Below are positions 18,959 through 27,230 of a stretch of DNA of 64,000 bases, one piece after another (the first letter of the stretch is position 1; each line of letters begins with the position of its first letter). The notes under the pieces are model-generated. The model did not search any database, was not told the DNA's origin, and worked only from the letters and a program-made list of their open reading frames with translations. The position numbers and the translations under genes are program-made. This DNA comes from a virus. The stretch spans positions 124,001 through 188,000 of the IMG/VR virus record IMGVR_UViG_3300035703_000008; one strand, 5' to 3'.

Positions 18959-19858
18959 ATGACAACTCTGTTGCATATCACACATCCTGCATTAGATTTA
19001 CAGACAATAGATCCAAGATCGACTTTGATTTCTGGTAGATTGCCTGAAAAACTACCTGATGTCGCACACACATCCCTAGGAGATTTACATGCCGGTGATA
19101 TCATTGATCTAGCCGCTAAATATCACGAATTACAATTTCACGATCAGTTTTTTGATATTGATAGCGATATCTTTCAAGAAACGCAGTTATTATTAAACTT
19201 TTTACAACATCGCAATATAATAAAAAACTTTAAAAAACCTAGTCCTGTTGAATTTTATCAAAATACCGGATACCATCACAAAGATCCTTGTTTATGGGTA
19301 TTTGGGTGTAGTCATTCATACGGGGTTGGGTTAGAACCATTGCAACGATACGGCCAATTACTGGCCGATCGTCTAGGTCTACCATTAATATTAGTTGCTG
19401 AGCCCGGTTCGTCTCTGACTTGGAGTCTAGATCAAATACATCGGTCCGATATCAAAGAATCCGACCTTGTAATTTGGCAGATTACTACCCCTTATAGAAA
19501 ATTAAAGTTTGATGTATCTCCTAAACATGTGATGCTGTCTAGTCGTGCCAGTCATTGTTATCTAGAAGTATTCACGAATCAACAAGTATTTTTTGATCAT
19601 GTGAGTATGATAAGGCAAGGTATTAACTACCTAAGATCAAAACATATTAGATTTGCAATGACATCGTTGGATAGTAAAGATTACTATTATCAGTACTTAA
19701 AAGAGTATACTCGATACCCAGAGTATTGTTATACACCAGAAATATGGAAAGATCGAGCCAGCGATGGTCTTCACCCAGGTCCTTTGAGTAATTCCGCACT
19801 TGCAGATCGTTTGTTTATTCATCTACAATTAGATATTCATACCAAAACAACAACATGA
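18959..19858 (+). CDS. SGNH-hydrolase-like protein (AT-rich cargo gene)
   Basis: This 299-residue protein probably belongs to the SGNH/GDSL esterase fold. Block I is replaced by VFGCSHSYGVG, with Ser118 as candidate nucleophile, and a C-terminal DGLHPG supplies Asp269 and His272, the usual spacing of a catalytic pair near the end. The substrate is unknown; members of this fold remove acyl groups from sugars, lipids or peptidoglycan. The gene is visibly richer in A and T, with many TTA, ATA and AAT codons, than gp55 before it and gp47 after it. Even so it fits exactly: its ATG follows the gp55 stop by four bases and its stop overlaps the gp47 start (ATGA). That suggests a horizontally acquired gene. 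Confidence 0.65.
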   Translation: MTTLLHITHPALDLQTIDPRSTLISGRLPEKLPDVAHTSLGDLHAGDIIDLAAKYHELQFHDQFFDIDSDIFQETQLLLNFLQHRNIIKNFKKPSPVEFYQNTGYHHKDPCLWVFGCSHSYGVGLEPLQRYGQLLADRLGLPLILVAEPGSSLTWSLDQIHRSDIKESDLVIWQITTPYRKLKFDVSPKHVMLSSRASHCYLEVFTNQQVFFDHVSMIRQGINYLRSKHIRFAMTSLDSKDYYYQYLKEYTRYPEYCYTPEIWKDRASDGLHPGPLSNSALADRLFIHLQLDIHTKTTT

Positions 19859-20871
19859 GCAACCTTTTCCGCAAAGCCATAGTATTCACCGACATCCATT
19901 TTGGGCTCAAATCCAACAGCTTGATACACAATCAAGACTGTGAACGTTTTGTGGACTGGATCATCGCCACAGGCCGGGAGCATGGTTGCGAGACCGGCAT
20001 GTTCCTGGGCGACTGGCACCATCATCGTGCATCGATCAATCTACAGACCCTGAACTTCAGTTTGCAGGCCTTGGAAAAGCTGAGTGCGGCGTTCTCGCAG
20101 TTCTTCTTTATCCCAGGCAATCACGATCTCTACTATCGTGACAAACGTGACATCCATGGTGCAGCCTGGGCCCGTCACTTGCCCAATATCCACGTATGCA
20201 ACGACTGGTTCCAGGAAGGCGATGTCATAATCGCCCCGTGGCTAGTGGGCGATGACCATAAAAAGATTTCGAAGATGTCGGCCAAGTACATGTTTGGACA
20301 CTTTGAGCTACCGCACTTCAAGATGAATGCCATGGTAGAGATGCCGGACCACGGTGAGATACAAGCCGAGCACTTTGGACACTATGACCAAGTGTTTAGT
20401 GGACACTTCCACTTGCGCCAGCACAAAAACAACATCAACTACATCGGCAATGCTTTTCCGCACAACTTCGCCGATGCCGGGGACAGCCAGCGCGGTGCTA
20501 TGATCCTCGAGTGGGGGGCGGAACCGGAGTATCACGCCTGGCCGGACCAACCTCTCTACAATGTCTGGGATCTTAGCCATGTCATTGACAATGCTGAGAA
20601 AATTTTACGCCCGAACATGCATGTCCGAGTACAGCTAGACATCGATATCAGCTACGAAGAAGCCAACTTTATTCGAGAAACATTTGTGCAAAAATATACT
20701 CTGCGAGAGATGGCTTTGATCCCAAACAAGAGATCGGCCCTGGAAGAAGACATGGCACCCGGCGATGTAAAATTTGAATCAGTAGATCAAATCGTTATAG
20801 ATCAGATCACCAAGATTGAAAGCGAATTCTACGATCCTAAATTATTACTACAAATTTACAATACGCTATGA
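19855..20871 (+). CDS. gp47: Recombination endonuclease subunit gp47 (Mre11/SbcD type)
   Basis: This 338-residue calcineurin-like phosphoesterase is the nuclease half of the gp46/gp47 complex, which processes double-strand ends for recombination-dependent replication. The metal-binding motifs are in order: DIHFG (Asp13, His15), GDWHHHR (Asp53), GNHDLYY (Asn89, His90, Asp91), FGHFELPHF and GHFHLRQHK. Length and motif order match T4 gp47 (339 residues). It is linked by ATGA overlaps to the SGNH gene before it and the radical SAM gene after it. In T4-like phages gp47 and gp46 are usually adjacent or separated by small genes; here two AT-rich genes lie between them. Confidence 0.95.
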   Translation: MSNLFRKAIVFTDIHFGLKSNSLIHNQDCERFVDWIIATGREHGCETGMFLGDWHHHRASINLQTLNFSLQALEKLSAAFSQFFFIPGNHDLYYRDKRDIHGAAWARHLPNIHVCNDWFQEGDVIIAPWLVGDDHKKISKMSAKYMFGHFELPHFKMNAMVEMPDHGEIQAEHFGHYDQVFSGHFHLRQHKNNINYIGNAFPHNFADAGDSQRGAMILEWGAEPEYHAWPDQPLYNVWDLSHVIDNAEKILRPNMHVRVQLDIDISYEEANFIRETFVQKYTLREMALIPNKRSALEEDMAPGDVKFESVDQIVIDQITKIESEFYDPKLLLQIYNTL

Positions 20872-22259
20872 TAGAAATCAAAGATCAAAATGTAGTCATA
20901 GCAGCCATGCCATTGATCGACAGCATGCACGCACCAATGGCGGCACCAGCTGTGCTGAAAGCATCTCTATCTCGTGCCGGCATCAAGTCTACAGCGTTAG
21001 ATCTAAATATTGAAGTATTAGTCAAAGTCCGATCCCACCATGAAGAAAAAGCCATTAGAAAATTCTTCAACAAACAGGAAGCAGAGGACTGGATAGTACA
21101 CGAAATATCCAAGATATTGTTATATTGTGCCAATCGAATTACTGCATTGAAACCCACAGTGATTGCATTGAGTTTGTTGACATTCCAGGCTCAAAATTTT
21201 ACTTTATGGTTATGCCTTTTGTTGCGCCAACTTTGCCCGGATGCAAGAATAGTAATCGGCGGCCCTGGAATAAAAAACCTAGTGGCTAACTTTGATGATA
21301 AGTTCCGAGATCTAGCATTGGAAAAAGGATTGATCGATCATTATATCACCGGAGATGGCGATCAAGCATTGATAGAATATGTAAAAGGCAATTATGACTT
21401 TCCCGGTATCAACACAGACCATTGGGAACCAGTCAAAGATTTAGATTCGTTACCGTATCCAGATTGGTCCGATTATAATTTTTATCTTTATTCGCAAACC
21501 TACATGCCTTTGGTTGATGCCAAAGGCTGCGTGAGAAACTGTGAATTTTGTGATATCATTGAGTTTTGGGAAAAATTCCAGGCTAGAAAAGCTGAAAATA
21601 TTTTCAAAGAAATGTTACATCAGATATCTCAATACGGCTATCGAGATTTTGATTTCAGAAGTAGTTTATCAAACGGCAATCTCAAAGAGTTCAAAAAATT
21701 GCTATCTCTGATGTATGAGTATAATCTATCTAAACCTTACAGACCAGAACAGATTAGCTGGAATGCATCATTTATAGTCAGACAAAAGAGTCAACACCCA
21801 GAATCGATGTGGCAACAAATGGGAGCTACTCATGCTACATTGAGTCTAGGCGTAGAAAGTGTGGTGCCTCACATCAGGCAGGATCTGGGTAAACACTTTG
21901 AAAACGAAGACATCGACTGGCACCTTGAAATGGCTAAAAAATACAATGTCAAGATTATCATGATGATCATCACCGGCTATCCAACTGAAACAAGAGAAGA
22001 TTGGGAATTTACCAAGCAATGGTTCAGAGATCGAGCTCAATATAAAGATATCATGACACGTCTTTTTTTGACCCCGGCTGGCATTTTACCCGGAACTGGC
22101 TTGCATAGGAATTCTGAATCGCATGGTATTATATGGATCGGGAAACCCAATATTGGAAATTGGCAAACTAAAAATATAGGCCGCGAAGAAAGACTAGAGT
22201 ATCATTCAGAATTGGTTTTATTGTGCAAAGATCTAGGATTCAATCTCGATGCTTACTAA
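20868..22259 (+). CDS. B12-binding-type radical SAM protein (AT-rich cargo gene)
   Basis: This 463-residue protein has the layout of cobalamin-binding radical SAM enzymes. A Rossmann-like N-terminal domain (about 1-170, with PDARIVIGGPGIKN and YITGDGDQALIEY) is followed by a radical SAM barrel whose CX3CX2C motif, Cys221-Cys225-Cys228 in GCVRNCEFCD, binds the iron-sulfur cluster. LSLGVESVVPHIRQDLGKHF and IMMIITGYPTETREDWEF are typical later strands. The classical DxHxxG cobalamin motif is not present, so B12 binding is uncertain. Such enzymes methylate or rearrange unreactive carbons; the substrate is unknown. It is AT-rich and joined to gp47 by ATGA and to the next gene by an 11-base overlap. 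Confidence 0.85.
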   Translation: MIEIKDQNVVIAAMPLIDSMHAPMAAPAVLKASLSRAGIKSTALDLNIEVLVKVRSHHEEKAIRKFFNKQEAEDWIVHEISKILLYCANRITALKPTVIALSLLTFQAQNFTLWLCLLLRQLCPDARIVIGGPGIKNLVANFDDKFRDLALEKGLIDHYITGDGDQALIEYVKGNYDFPGINTDHWEPVKDLDSLPYPDWSDYNFYLYSQTYMPLVDAKGCVRNCEFCDIIEFWEKFQARKAENIFKEMLHQISQYGYRDFDFRSSLSNGNLKEFKKLLSLMYEYNLSKPYRPEQISWNASFIVRQKSQHPESMWQQMGATHATLSLGVESVVPHIRQDLGKHFENEDIDWHLEMAKKYNVKIIMMIITGYPTETREDWEFTKQWFRDRAQYKDIMTRLFLTPAGILPGTGLHRNSESHGIIWIGKPNIGNWQTKNIGREERLEYHSELVLLCKDLGFNLDAY

Positions 22260-22653
22260 TAATCTGACATTGACGTTCTGTTCCGAGAAGCGGTCTCATG
22301 ATCTAGCTATAACGCTGAAAGATCGGAATAATACAATAATCAATACGATTACATTTGAAGACGATACAAAGAAATCAACAACATTCGATTTATCGTTTCC
22401 TAATACATTGAAAATCAAACTAACAAATGCCGCAGATGGTAATTTTTCAGTGCATCTCGAAAGTGTGAAATTATCTGGATTATACCTGACAGATCAAATC
22501 CTTGATCAGATATGTCATGTACACTTTCTGGATTCAGATACCACATTGGTATCGCGGACATGGAATCAGTCTGGCGTAATATCGATTGACTTCTTTGCGG
22601 CTGATTGGATACAATATCATTTACTATACGGAAACAAGATTACTAAGTCATGA
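22249..22653 (+). CDS. Small beta-rich protein, unknown function (AT-rich cargo gene)
   Basis: This 134-residue protein was not recognised with confidence. It is made of alternating hydrophobic and polar residues (LTLTFCSEKRSHDLAITLKD; FDLSFPNTLKIKLTNA), which predicts a beta-sandwich, perhaps like a carbohydrate-binding module. It has no signal peptide. It overlaps the radical SAM gene by 11 bases and gp46 by four (ATGA), and it shares the AT-rich composition of the radical SAM and SGNH genes. The three may therefore have arrived or work together, but their order is interrupted by gp47. Confidence 0.6.
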   Translation: MLTNNLTLTFCSEKRSHDLAITLKDRNNTIINTITFEDDTKKSTTFDLSFPNTLKIKLTNAADGNFSVHLESVKLSGLYLTDQILDQICHVHFLDSDTTLVSRTWNQSGVISIDFFAADWIQYHLLYGNKITKS

Positions 22654-24413
22654 TCCAGATCAAAGACCTTACAGTCAAAAACTTTATGAGCGTAGGCAAT
22701 GCCACACAGGCCGTCAACTTTGATCGAAAAGATCTCACCTTGGTACTGGGCGAAAACTTGGATCTCGGTGGCGATGGTAGCAGGAACGGCACGGGCAAAA
22801 CCACAATCATCAATGCTCTTTCGTATGCCCTATACGGACAAGCCTTGACTAACATCCGACGAGATAATCTCATCAACAAGACCAATGGCAAAAACATGTT
22901 GGTGAGTTTGGACTTCTCTGTGAACAGTCAGGACTATCGTGTGGAACGAGGCCGTAAGCCAAACATCCTCAAATTTTATGTCAATTCAGAAGAAAAACAA
23001 GCGTCCGACGACAGCCAAGGTGACAGTCGTGAAACACAGGATGCCATAGAATCTGTGCTGGGTATGACGCACGATATGTTCCGGCATATCTTGGCCCTCA
23101 ATACCTACACTGAACCATTCCTAAGCCTCAAGGCCAATGACCAGCGTGCCATCATCGAGCAACTGCTAGGTATCACGCTACTAAGTGAGCGTGCCGAAAA
23201 GATCAAAGAACTCAATCGTGCCACCCGAGATGCCATCGCACAAGAAGAATTCCGTATCCGTGCTGTGCAGGAAGCCAATGTCAGGATCGAAGAGCAGATC
23301 GTTAGTCTAGAAAAGCGCCGTGACCTTTGGCTACGGAAACAACGAGAAGATTGTGCCAATCTAGAATCAGCTATATCCGCGCTGGAGCACATCGATATCG
23401 AAGCCGAAGTACAGGCACACCGAGATTTAGAACTGTTCCACAGTCGCAAGAAACAGATCGACGAGCATCAGAAGTGGGTGCGACAAATCGATCTCGACGA
23501 CGCCAAGCTAGAAAAAGATCAAGCCAAGCTACAGCGAGACATTGATGCGCTGCGAGAACATCGTTGCCATGCCTGTGGACAAGAATTGCACGATAGCAAG
23601 CAAGACGAAATCCTGGCCGAGAAACAAAAGAACTTGCAAGAGATCGTGCTGCAACTCTTGGCCAACAGCACCCAGAGGATCGAACATCTCAACGAGATCA
23701 GCGACCTTGGCGAACTTGGTGCAGCACCGCAGGTATTCTACGACGATCTTGAACAAGCACTGGGGCATAAAAACAGCATCGATGGCCTGCGTCGAGATCT
23801 TGCTAATCGACAGGCCGAAACTGATCCATACACCGAACAAATCGCCGACATGCGCGGTCAAGCCTTGCAAGAGGTCACTTATGACACACTCAATGAACTC
23901 ACAAGGGTACAGGAACACCAAGACTTCTTGCTCAAGCTCTTGACCAACAAGGATTCGTTTGTACGCAAGAAGATCATTGATCAGAATCTTTCTTATCTCA
24001 ATGCCCGACTCACTCACTATCTAGATCGGATCGGTCTTCCGCACCAAGTGGCTTTCCAAAACGATCTCTCCGTGGAAATCACTGAACTGGGCAGGGATCT
24101 AGACTTTGACAACCTCAGTCGTGGCGAGCGTAACCGTCTCATACTCTCCATGTCATGGGCATTCCGAGATGTTTGGGAAAGCCTGTATTCGCCCATCAAT
24201 GTACTGTTCATCGACGAACTCATCGATTCGGGCATGGACACAGCCGGCATGGAATCCAGCCTAGCTCTTTTGAAGAAGATGAGCCGAGAAAGAAACAAAA
24301 GCATTTGGCTGGTGAGCCATCGCGACGAGTTGGCTGGGCGTGTAGGTAACATCCTGCGCGTGGTCAAAGAAAACGGTTTTACTTCCTATAACATAGACGT
24401 GGACATCGCATGA
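22650..24413 (+). CDS. gp46: Recombination endonuclease subunit gp46 (Rad50/SbcC type)
   Basis: This 587-residue ATPase is the SMC-like half of the gp46/gp47 nuclease. The Walker A loop SRNGTGKT is at residues 44-51, a zinc-hook CHAC (Cys306, Cys309) sits at the tip of the two coiled-coil arms, and the ABC signature LSRGERNR and Walker B VLFIDE are near the C-terminus. Its length is close to T4 gp46 (560). The gene overlaps its neighbours on both sides by ATGA. Composition returns to the phage average here, unlike the gene before it. Confidence 0.95.
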   Translation: MIQIKDLTVKNFMSVGNATQAVNFDRKDLTLVLGENLDLGGDGSRNGTGKTTIINALSYALYGQALTNIRRDNLINKTNGKNMLVSLDFSVNSQDYRVERGRKPNILKFYVNSEEKQASDDSQGDSRETQDAIESVLGMTHDMFRHILALNTYTEPFLSLKANDQRAIIEQLLGITLLSERAEKIKELNRATRDAIAQEEFRIRAVQEANVRIEEQIVSLEKRRDLWLRKQREDCANLESAISALEHIDIEAEVQAHRDLELFHSRKKQIDEHQKWVRQIDLDDAKLEKDQAKLQRDIDALREHRCHACGQELHDSKQDEILAEKQKNLQEIVLQLLANSTQRIEHLNEISDLGELGAAPQVFYDDLEQALGHKNSIDGLRRDLANRQAETDPYTEQIADMRGQALQEVTYDTLNELTRVQEHQDFLLKLLTNKDSFVRKKIIDQNLSYLNARLTHYLDRIGLPHQVAFQNDLSVEITELGRDLDFDNLSRGERNRLILSMSWAFRDVWESLYSPINVLFIDELIDSGMDTAGMESSLALLKKMSRERNKSIWLVSHRDELAGRVGNILRVVKENGFTSYNIDVDIA

Positions 24414-24973
24414 AATACATGATCACCGGTGGTAACTCAGGGCTAGGAGCCATACTATGTCAACGATTCGATGGCGACAGTTACAGTCGAGTCAATGGTT
24501 ACGACATCGGCAAAGACTATCACAAACTCGCTGGCATCAGCATGGACTACGATGTGTTCATCAACAATGCCTATGACGGAGTACTAGGCGAGAGCTGGCA
24601 TGGTGTTGGTCAGACACGCTTGCTACACGAAGTGGCCATGACATGGCAATGCCACAACAAAACCGGATTCATCATCAACATTGGTGGAGTAGGCAGTGAG
24701 GATTTGTCAGCACCGTTTCCTGGGTGGGAAAGCTATAATTCCAATAAACGAGCTCTCAAACACATGAGCTTACAGTGGACCCAGGCATTTAAAAACTCCC
24801 AAGTCAAGTTCCGCACGAGCTTGCTAACTATAGATCGACTGGATAAAAACAGCATCAACGACGGACACGATCTCAACAACATCGCTGATATGATTGAATT
24901 GTGTCTGAACGTTCGTGCCAACACCTGCATCGGAGAAATCAAGGCGTGGGTTAATTTGGATCATAAACAGTAA
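24410..24973 (+). CDS. Short-chain dehydrogenase/reductase-like protein
   Basis: This 187-residue protein has the marks of the classical SDR family: an N-terminal nucleotide-binding loop TGGNSGLG (residues 6-13), an NNA motif (52-54), the catalytic Ser96 in IINIGGVGS, and Tyr109-xxx-Lys113 in YNSNK. It is shorter than usual (about 250 residues) because the C-terminal substrate-binding part is reduced. It should reduce or oxidise a small carbonyl compound or sugar with NAD(P)H; the substrate cannot be read from the sequence. It follows gp46 by an ATGA overlap and lies 15 bases before the nuclease gene. The combination with two radical SAM genes nearby is notable. Confidence 0.8.
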   Translation: MKYMITGGNSGLGAILCQRFDGDSYSRVNGYDIGKDYHKLAGISMDYDVFINNAYDGVLGESWHGVGQTRLLHEVAMTWQCHNKTGFIINIGGVGSEDLSAPFPGWESYNSNKRALKHMSLQWTQAFKNSQVKFRTSLLTIDRLDKNSINDGHDLNNIADMIELCLNVRANTCIGEIKAWVNLDHKQ

Positions 24974-24988
24974 TATCAACGCAACAAT

Positions 24989-25507
24989 ATGCCATCACCA
25001 AGCAAAGCCAAAGGCAACTCGTTTGAACGACAAACTGCAGATTTTCTCACCAATCTCTACGGCGAAAAGTTCATGCGGGTGCCGGGCAGCGGTGCGTACA
25101 TTGGTGGCAAAAACACACACCGCAAGCAGTTCCTACACGAAGGCCAGATACGCAGTTTCAAAGGGGATATCATCCCCGGCGAAAGTTTTCCGCGTTTCAA
25201 TGCCGAGTGCAAATCCTACAAAGACTTTCCTTTCCATCAACTTTTTTCTGGCTCAGTTAAGATCCTGGACTCATGGATTGATCAATGCGTGGATGTCGCC
25301 GACGACGGTGACTTCAACATCATATTCATGAAGTTCAACAGAAAAGGCACCTTCGTAGCCGTTCAGGCCCAGCCCAACACTTCCCAACTAATTTTTACTC
25401 GGCATTTCAACTACACTTCCGGGCTTCGCGGACATTGGATGATCATGGATCATGACATGTTCTGGGAGCTCAACTCTGACACAGTCAAGGCAATCTGCAA
25501 GGCATAA
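24989..25507 (+). CDS. Holliday-junction-resolvase-like PD-(D/E)xK nuclease
   Basis: This 172-residue protein resembles archaeal-type Holliday junction resolvases and RecB-like nucleases. The pattern is Glu13 in NSFERQTADFL, the glycine-rich RVPGSGAYIGG, Asp60 in FKGDIIPG, and Glu73-x-Lys75 in FNAECKSYKDF; together these form the PD-(D/E)xK metal site. It ends the recombination operon that starts at gp55 and so probably resolves branched DNA or trims ends before packaging, in the place of T4 gp49, which belongs to another family. No terminator follows; the next 469 bases have no gene. Confidence 0.75.
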   Translation: MPSPSKAKGNSFERQTADFLTNLYGEKFMRVPGSGAYIGGKNTHRKQFLHEGQIRSFKGDIIPGESFPRFNAECKSYKDFPFHQLFSGSVKILDSWIDQCVDVADDGDFNIIFMKFNRKGTFVAVQAQPNTSQLIFTRHFNYTSGLRGHWMIMDHDMFWELNSDTVKAICKA

Positions 25508-25964
25508 CAGGCAGTAAGGGCTCGCACAGGCCGATTTCTTGTGCCCTAGACCTGGACTTCGAGTCGCAGGGATGGAAGACCCACCGCGCCAGTGGGCACT
25601 CAACCACTACCCGCAAGGATGAAGATGGCAAAGACCTGCCGTTTGGTTGTTTGAACAGGATATAAAAGGCCCAATGAGGGGAGCAAAACCCCAGGCACAT
25701 GCGTGGTGACGGCGTACTACACATGTGTTGCCGTTGTGATAAGACGGAGTGAGCAGGTACCGGACAACCGCCTGCTTGGAACAAGTGCGTTCCGTAGCTC
25801 TAACGCTGTGTGACTGTGCAACTCGGATGATACCAGTTTTTTCTTAGCCCTTTGCTGGGCTAAGTGTGACCGCTTAATCTGGATGATACTGATATCTCGC
25901 TTGCGCTCGAAATAAATCAGTGATGAGCGCAAGCGAAATCACTAGAACTGCGCAGCAGTTCTCT
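25508..25964 (+). ncRNA. Candidate structured non-coding RNA, hairpin-rich gene-free block
   Basis: No convincing gene lies between the nuclease and the radical SAM gene, although the rest of the window is packed with genes. The block contains many self-complementary stems. They include 25524-25530 with 25538-25544; 25551-25558 with 25562-25570 (one bulge); 25591-25595 with 25604-25608; 25678-25681 with 25689-25692; 25752-25757 with 25771-25776 enclosing CGG-ACAA-CCG; 25778-25782 with 25789-25793; 25843-25850 with 25857-25864; 25897-25908 with 25925-25936 (12 perfect pairs); and 25944-25951 with 25955-25962. The nine-base sequence GGATGATAC occurs twice (25825 and 25880), each time before a strong stem. 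I do not recognise a known RNA family. Strand and ends are assumed from the neighbours. Confidence 0.5.
25897..25936 (+). other. Perfect 12-base-pair stem-loop
   Basis: TCGCTTGCGCTC (25897-25908) pairs fully with GAGCGCAAGCGA (25925-25936) around a 16-base loop that is A/T-rich. There is no T-run after it, so it is not a standard terminator. It lies just before the promoter of the radical SAM gene. Confidence 0.75.
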
Positions 25965-25970
25965 TAAATA
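25965..25970 (+). promoter_or_regulatory. T4-type late promoter for the second radical SAM gene
   Basis: TAAATA directly follows the last hairpin of the non-coding block and lies six bases before the ATG at 25977. If gp55 uses it, the message would start at or within a base or two of the start codon. Confidence 0.65.
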
Positions 25971-25976
25971 GATCCT

Positions 25977-27230
25977 ATGAACGTTGACAAAAGCACTTTC
26001 TGTGCTGCTCCTTGGTTCCAAATCAAAAATACCACGCTTGGAAGTTACTGTAGCTGTTGCGAGATAGACCACGACAAAAGCACTTTCTCGGGCAACAAAG
26101 ATTTCGCTTGGCCCACGCATCTACCATCGCACTGGAACAACAGCGATTATGCTCGATACCTTAGGTCTGAGCTCACCAATGGTGTGCGTCTCCCCGAATG
26201 TCACAAGTGTTGGAGCAAAGAAGATGCTGGACAACAAAGTCTTCGACAAACTATCAATGACACCGTGGCTGGCAATCGACCTTTTGAATCTAGTTGGATG
26301 CAATCCTACTTTAGAAAAAAGCAAGATTACGAACATGATTTACTTTTGGCTGCCGATGTACAGGTCACCAATCTTTGCAACTTTGGCTGTGTGATGTGTG
26401 AGCCGGGTAGCAGCAGCCATCTCTATCGAAGATGGCGGAGAGATCAGGACCATCCGTTGATAAAAAAACAGTTGATGATCTTCCCCAACGGCTATCTTGA
26501 TCAGGTGAAAGAAACATACATCAACAGAAACAACTACGAGCTACTGCAACACGTGATAGATCAATCTCCGCGGTACTTGAAGATCATAGGCGGTGAGCCT
26601 TTGTTGGATCAGCAGTTGATGTCTGTGTTGTGCAATCAGCTTCCCGAAGTCAAATCAAAAATCAAACTTTACATCACTACCAATGGGAGCCAAGATCTCT
26701 GCCACGCACAACAACGGTTGTCGGGTTACCAGGAAATTTTTTGGGTAGTCAGTCTAGAGTCCACGGGCAAACTGCAGGACTATGTGAGAAAAGGCAGCGT
26801 ATGGTCCGAGATCGAGCACAACATTGACAGGTTTGTAAGCGAACACAGCAGTCAACACCTTTACATAGCCTATGTGATACAGAGTCTCACATTGGCTGGG
26901 CTGCCAACATTGTTGGAATGGGCCCAGCAACGCAACATTCCAGTGGCTACCAGTTTGCTGGCCAAACCTGAATTCATGGATGTTAGATCGTTGCCCACGG
27001 AGATGAAATCAAAGTTGATTGATCAATTGTCGCAGGCAACAAAGTATTCGATACCGCTGGAGATACAAAATCCAGCATCTGTCAATATTGCAGGGTTGTG
27101 CGAGCTCATCGGGCGCACCCAGTACGATAGATCTGCCATGTTGGATCTACGAGAGTGGTTGGATTGGTACGATCCCGACCAGCAATGGCGAGACATCATT
27201 CCCGAGTGGGCACCATATTTCTCGGAGTAA
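25977..27230 (+). CDS. Radical SAM protein with N-terminal Cys-rich (twitch/SPASM-like) domain
   Basis: This 417-residue enzyme carries the cluster-binding CX3CX2C at Cys134-Cys138-Cys141 (TNLCNFGCVMCEPG) and the next-strand motif IGGEPLLD. Before the barrel lies a Cys-rich domain: FCAAPWF, then SYCSCCEID, then PECHKCW. This arrangement is known from radical SAM proteins with a twitch or SPASM-like domain that modify peptides or sugars. The substrate is unknown. It has its own late-promoter motif and stands alone between the hairpin block and the convergent apt gene, with no spacer at the 3' end. It is not closely similar to the other radical SAM gene at 20868, so the two are probably separate acquisitions. 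Confidence 0.85.
   Translation: MNVDKSTFCAAPWFQIKNTTLGSYCSCCEIDHDKSTFSGNKDFAWPTHLPSHWNNSDYARYLRSELTNGVRLPECHKCWSKEDAGQQSLRQTINDTVAGNRPFESSWMQSYFRKKQDYEHDLLLAADVQVTNLCNFGCVMCEPGSSSHLYRRWRRDQDHPLIKKQLMIFPNGYLDQVKETYINRNNYELLQHVIDQSPRYLKIIGGEPLLDQQLMSVLCNQLPEVKSKIKLYITTNGSQDLCHAQQRLSGYQEIFWVVSLESTGKLQDYVRKGSVWSEIEHNIDRFVSEHSSQHLYIAYVIQSLTLAGLPTLLEWAQQRNIPVATSLLAKPEFMDVRSLPTEMKSKLIDQLSQATKYSIPLEIQNPASVNIAGLCELIGRTQYDRSAMLDLREWLDWYDPDQQWRDIIPEWAPYFSE

Noticed and set aside
25843-25864. CTTAGCCC/GGGCTAAG hairpin as a terminator
   Set aside because: The T-run lies before the stem on the plus strand, and on the minus strand an A-run follows it, so neither direction gives a standard terminator.
25508-25976. 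tRNA, tmRNA or group I intron in the hairpin-rich block
   Set aside because: No cloverleaf with a proper T-arm, no tag-peptide frame and no intron core pairings could be found, and the flanking genes are complete rather than split.
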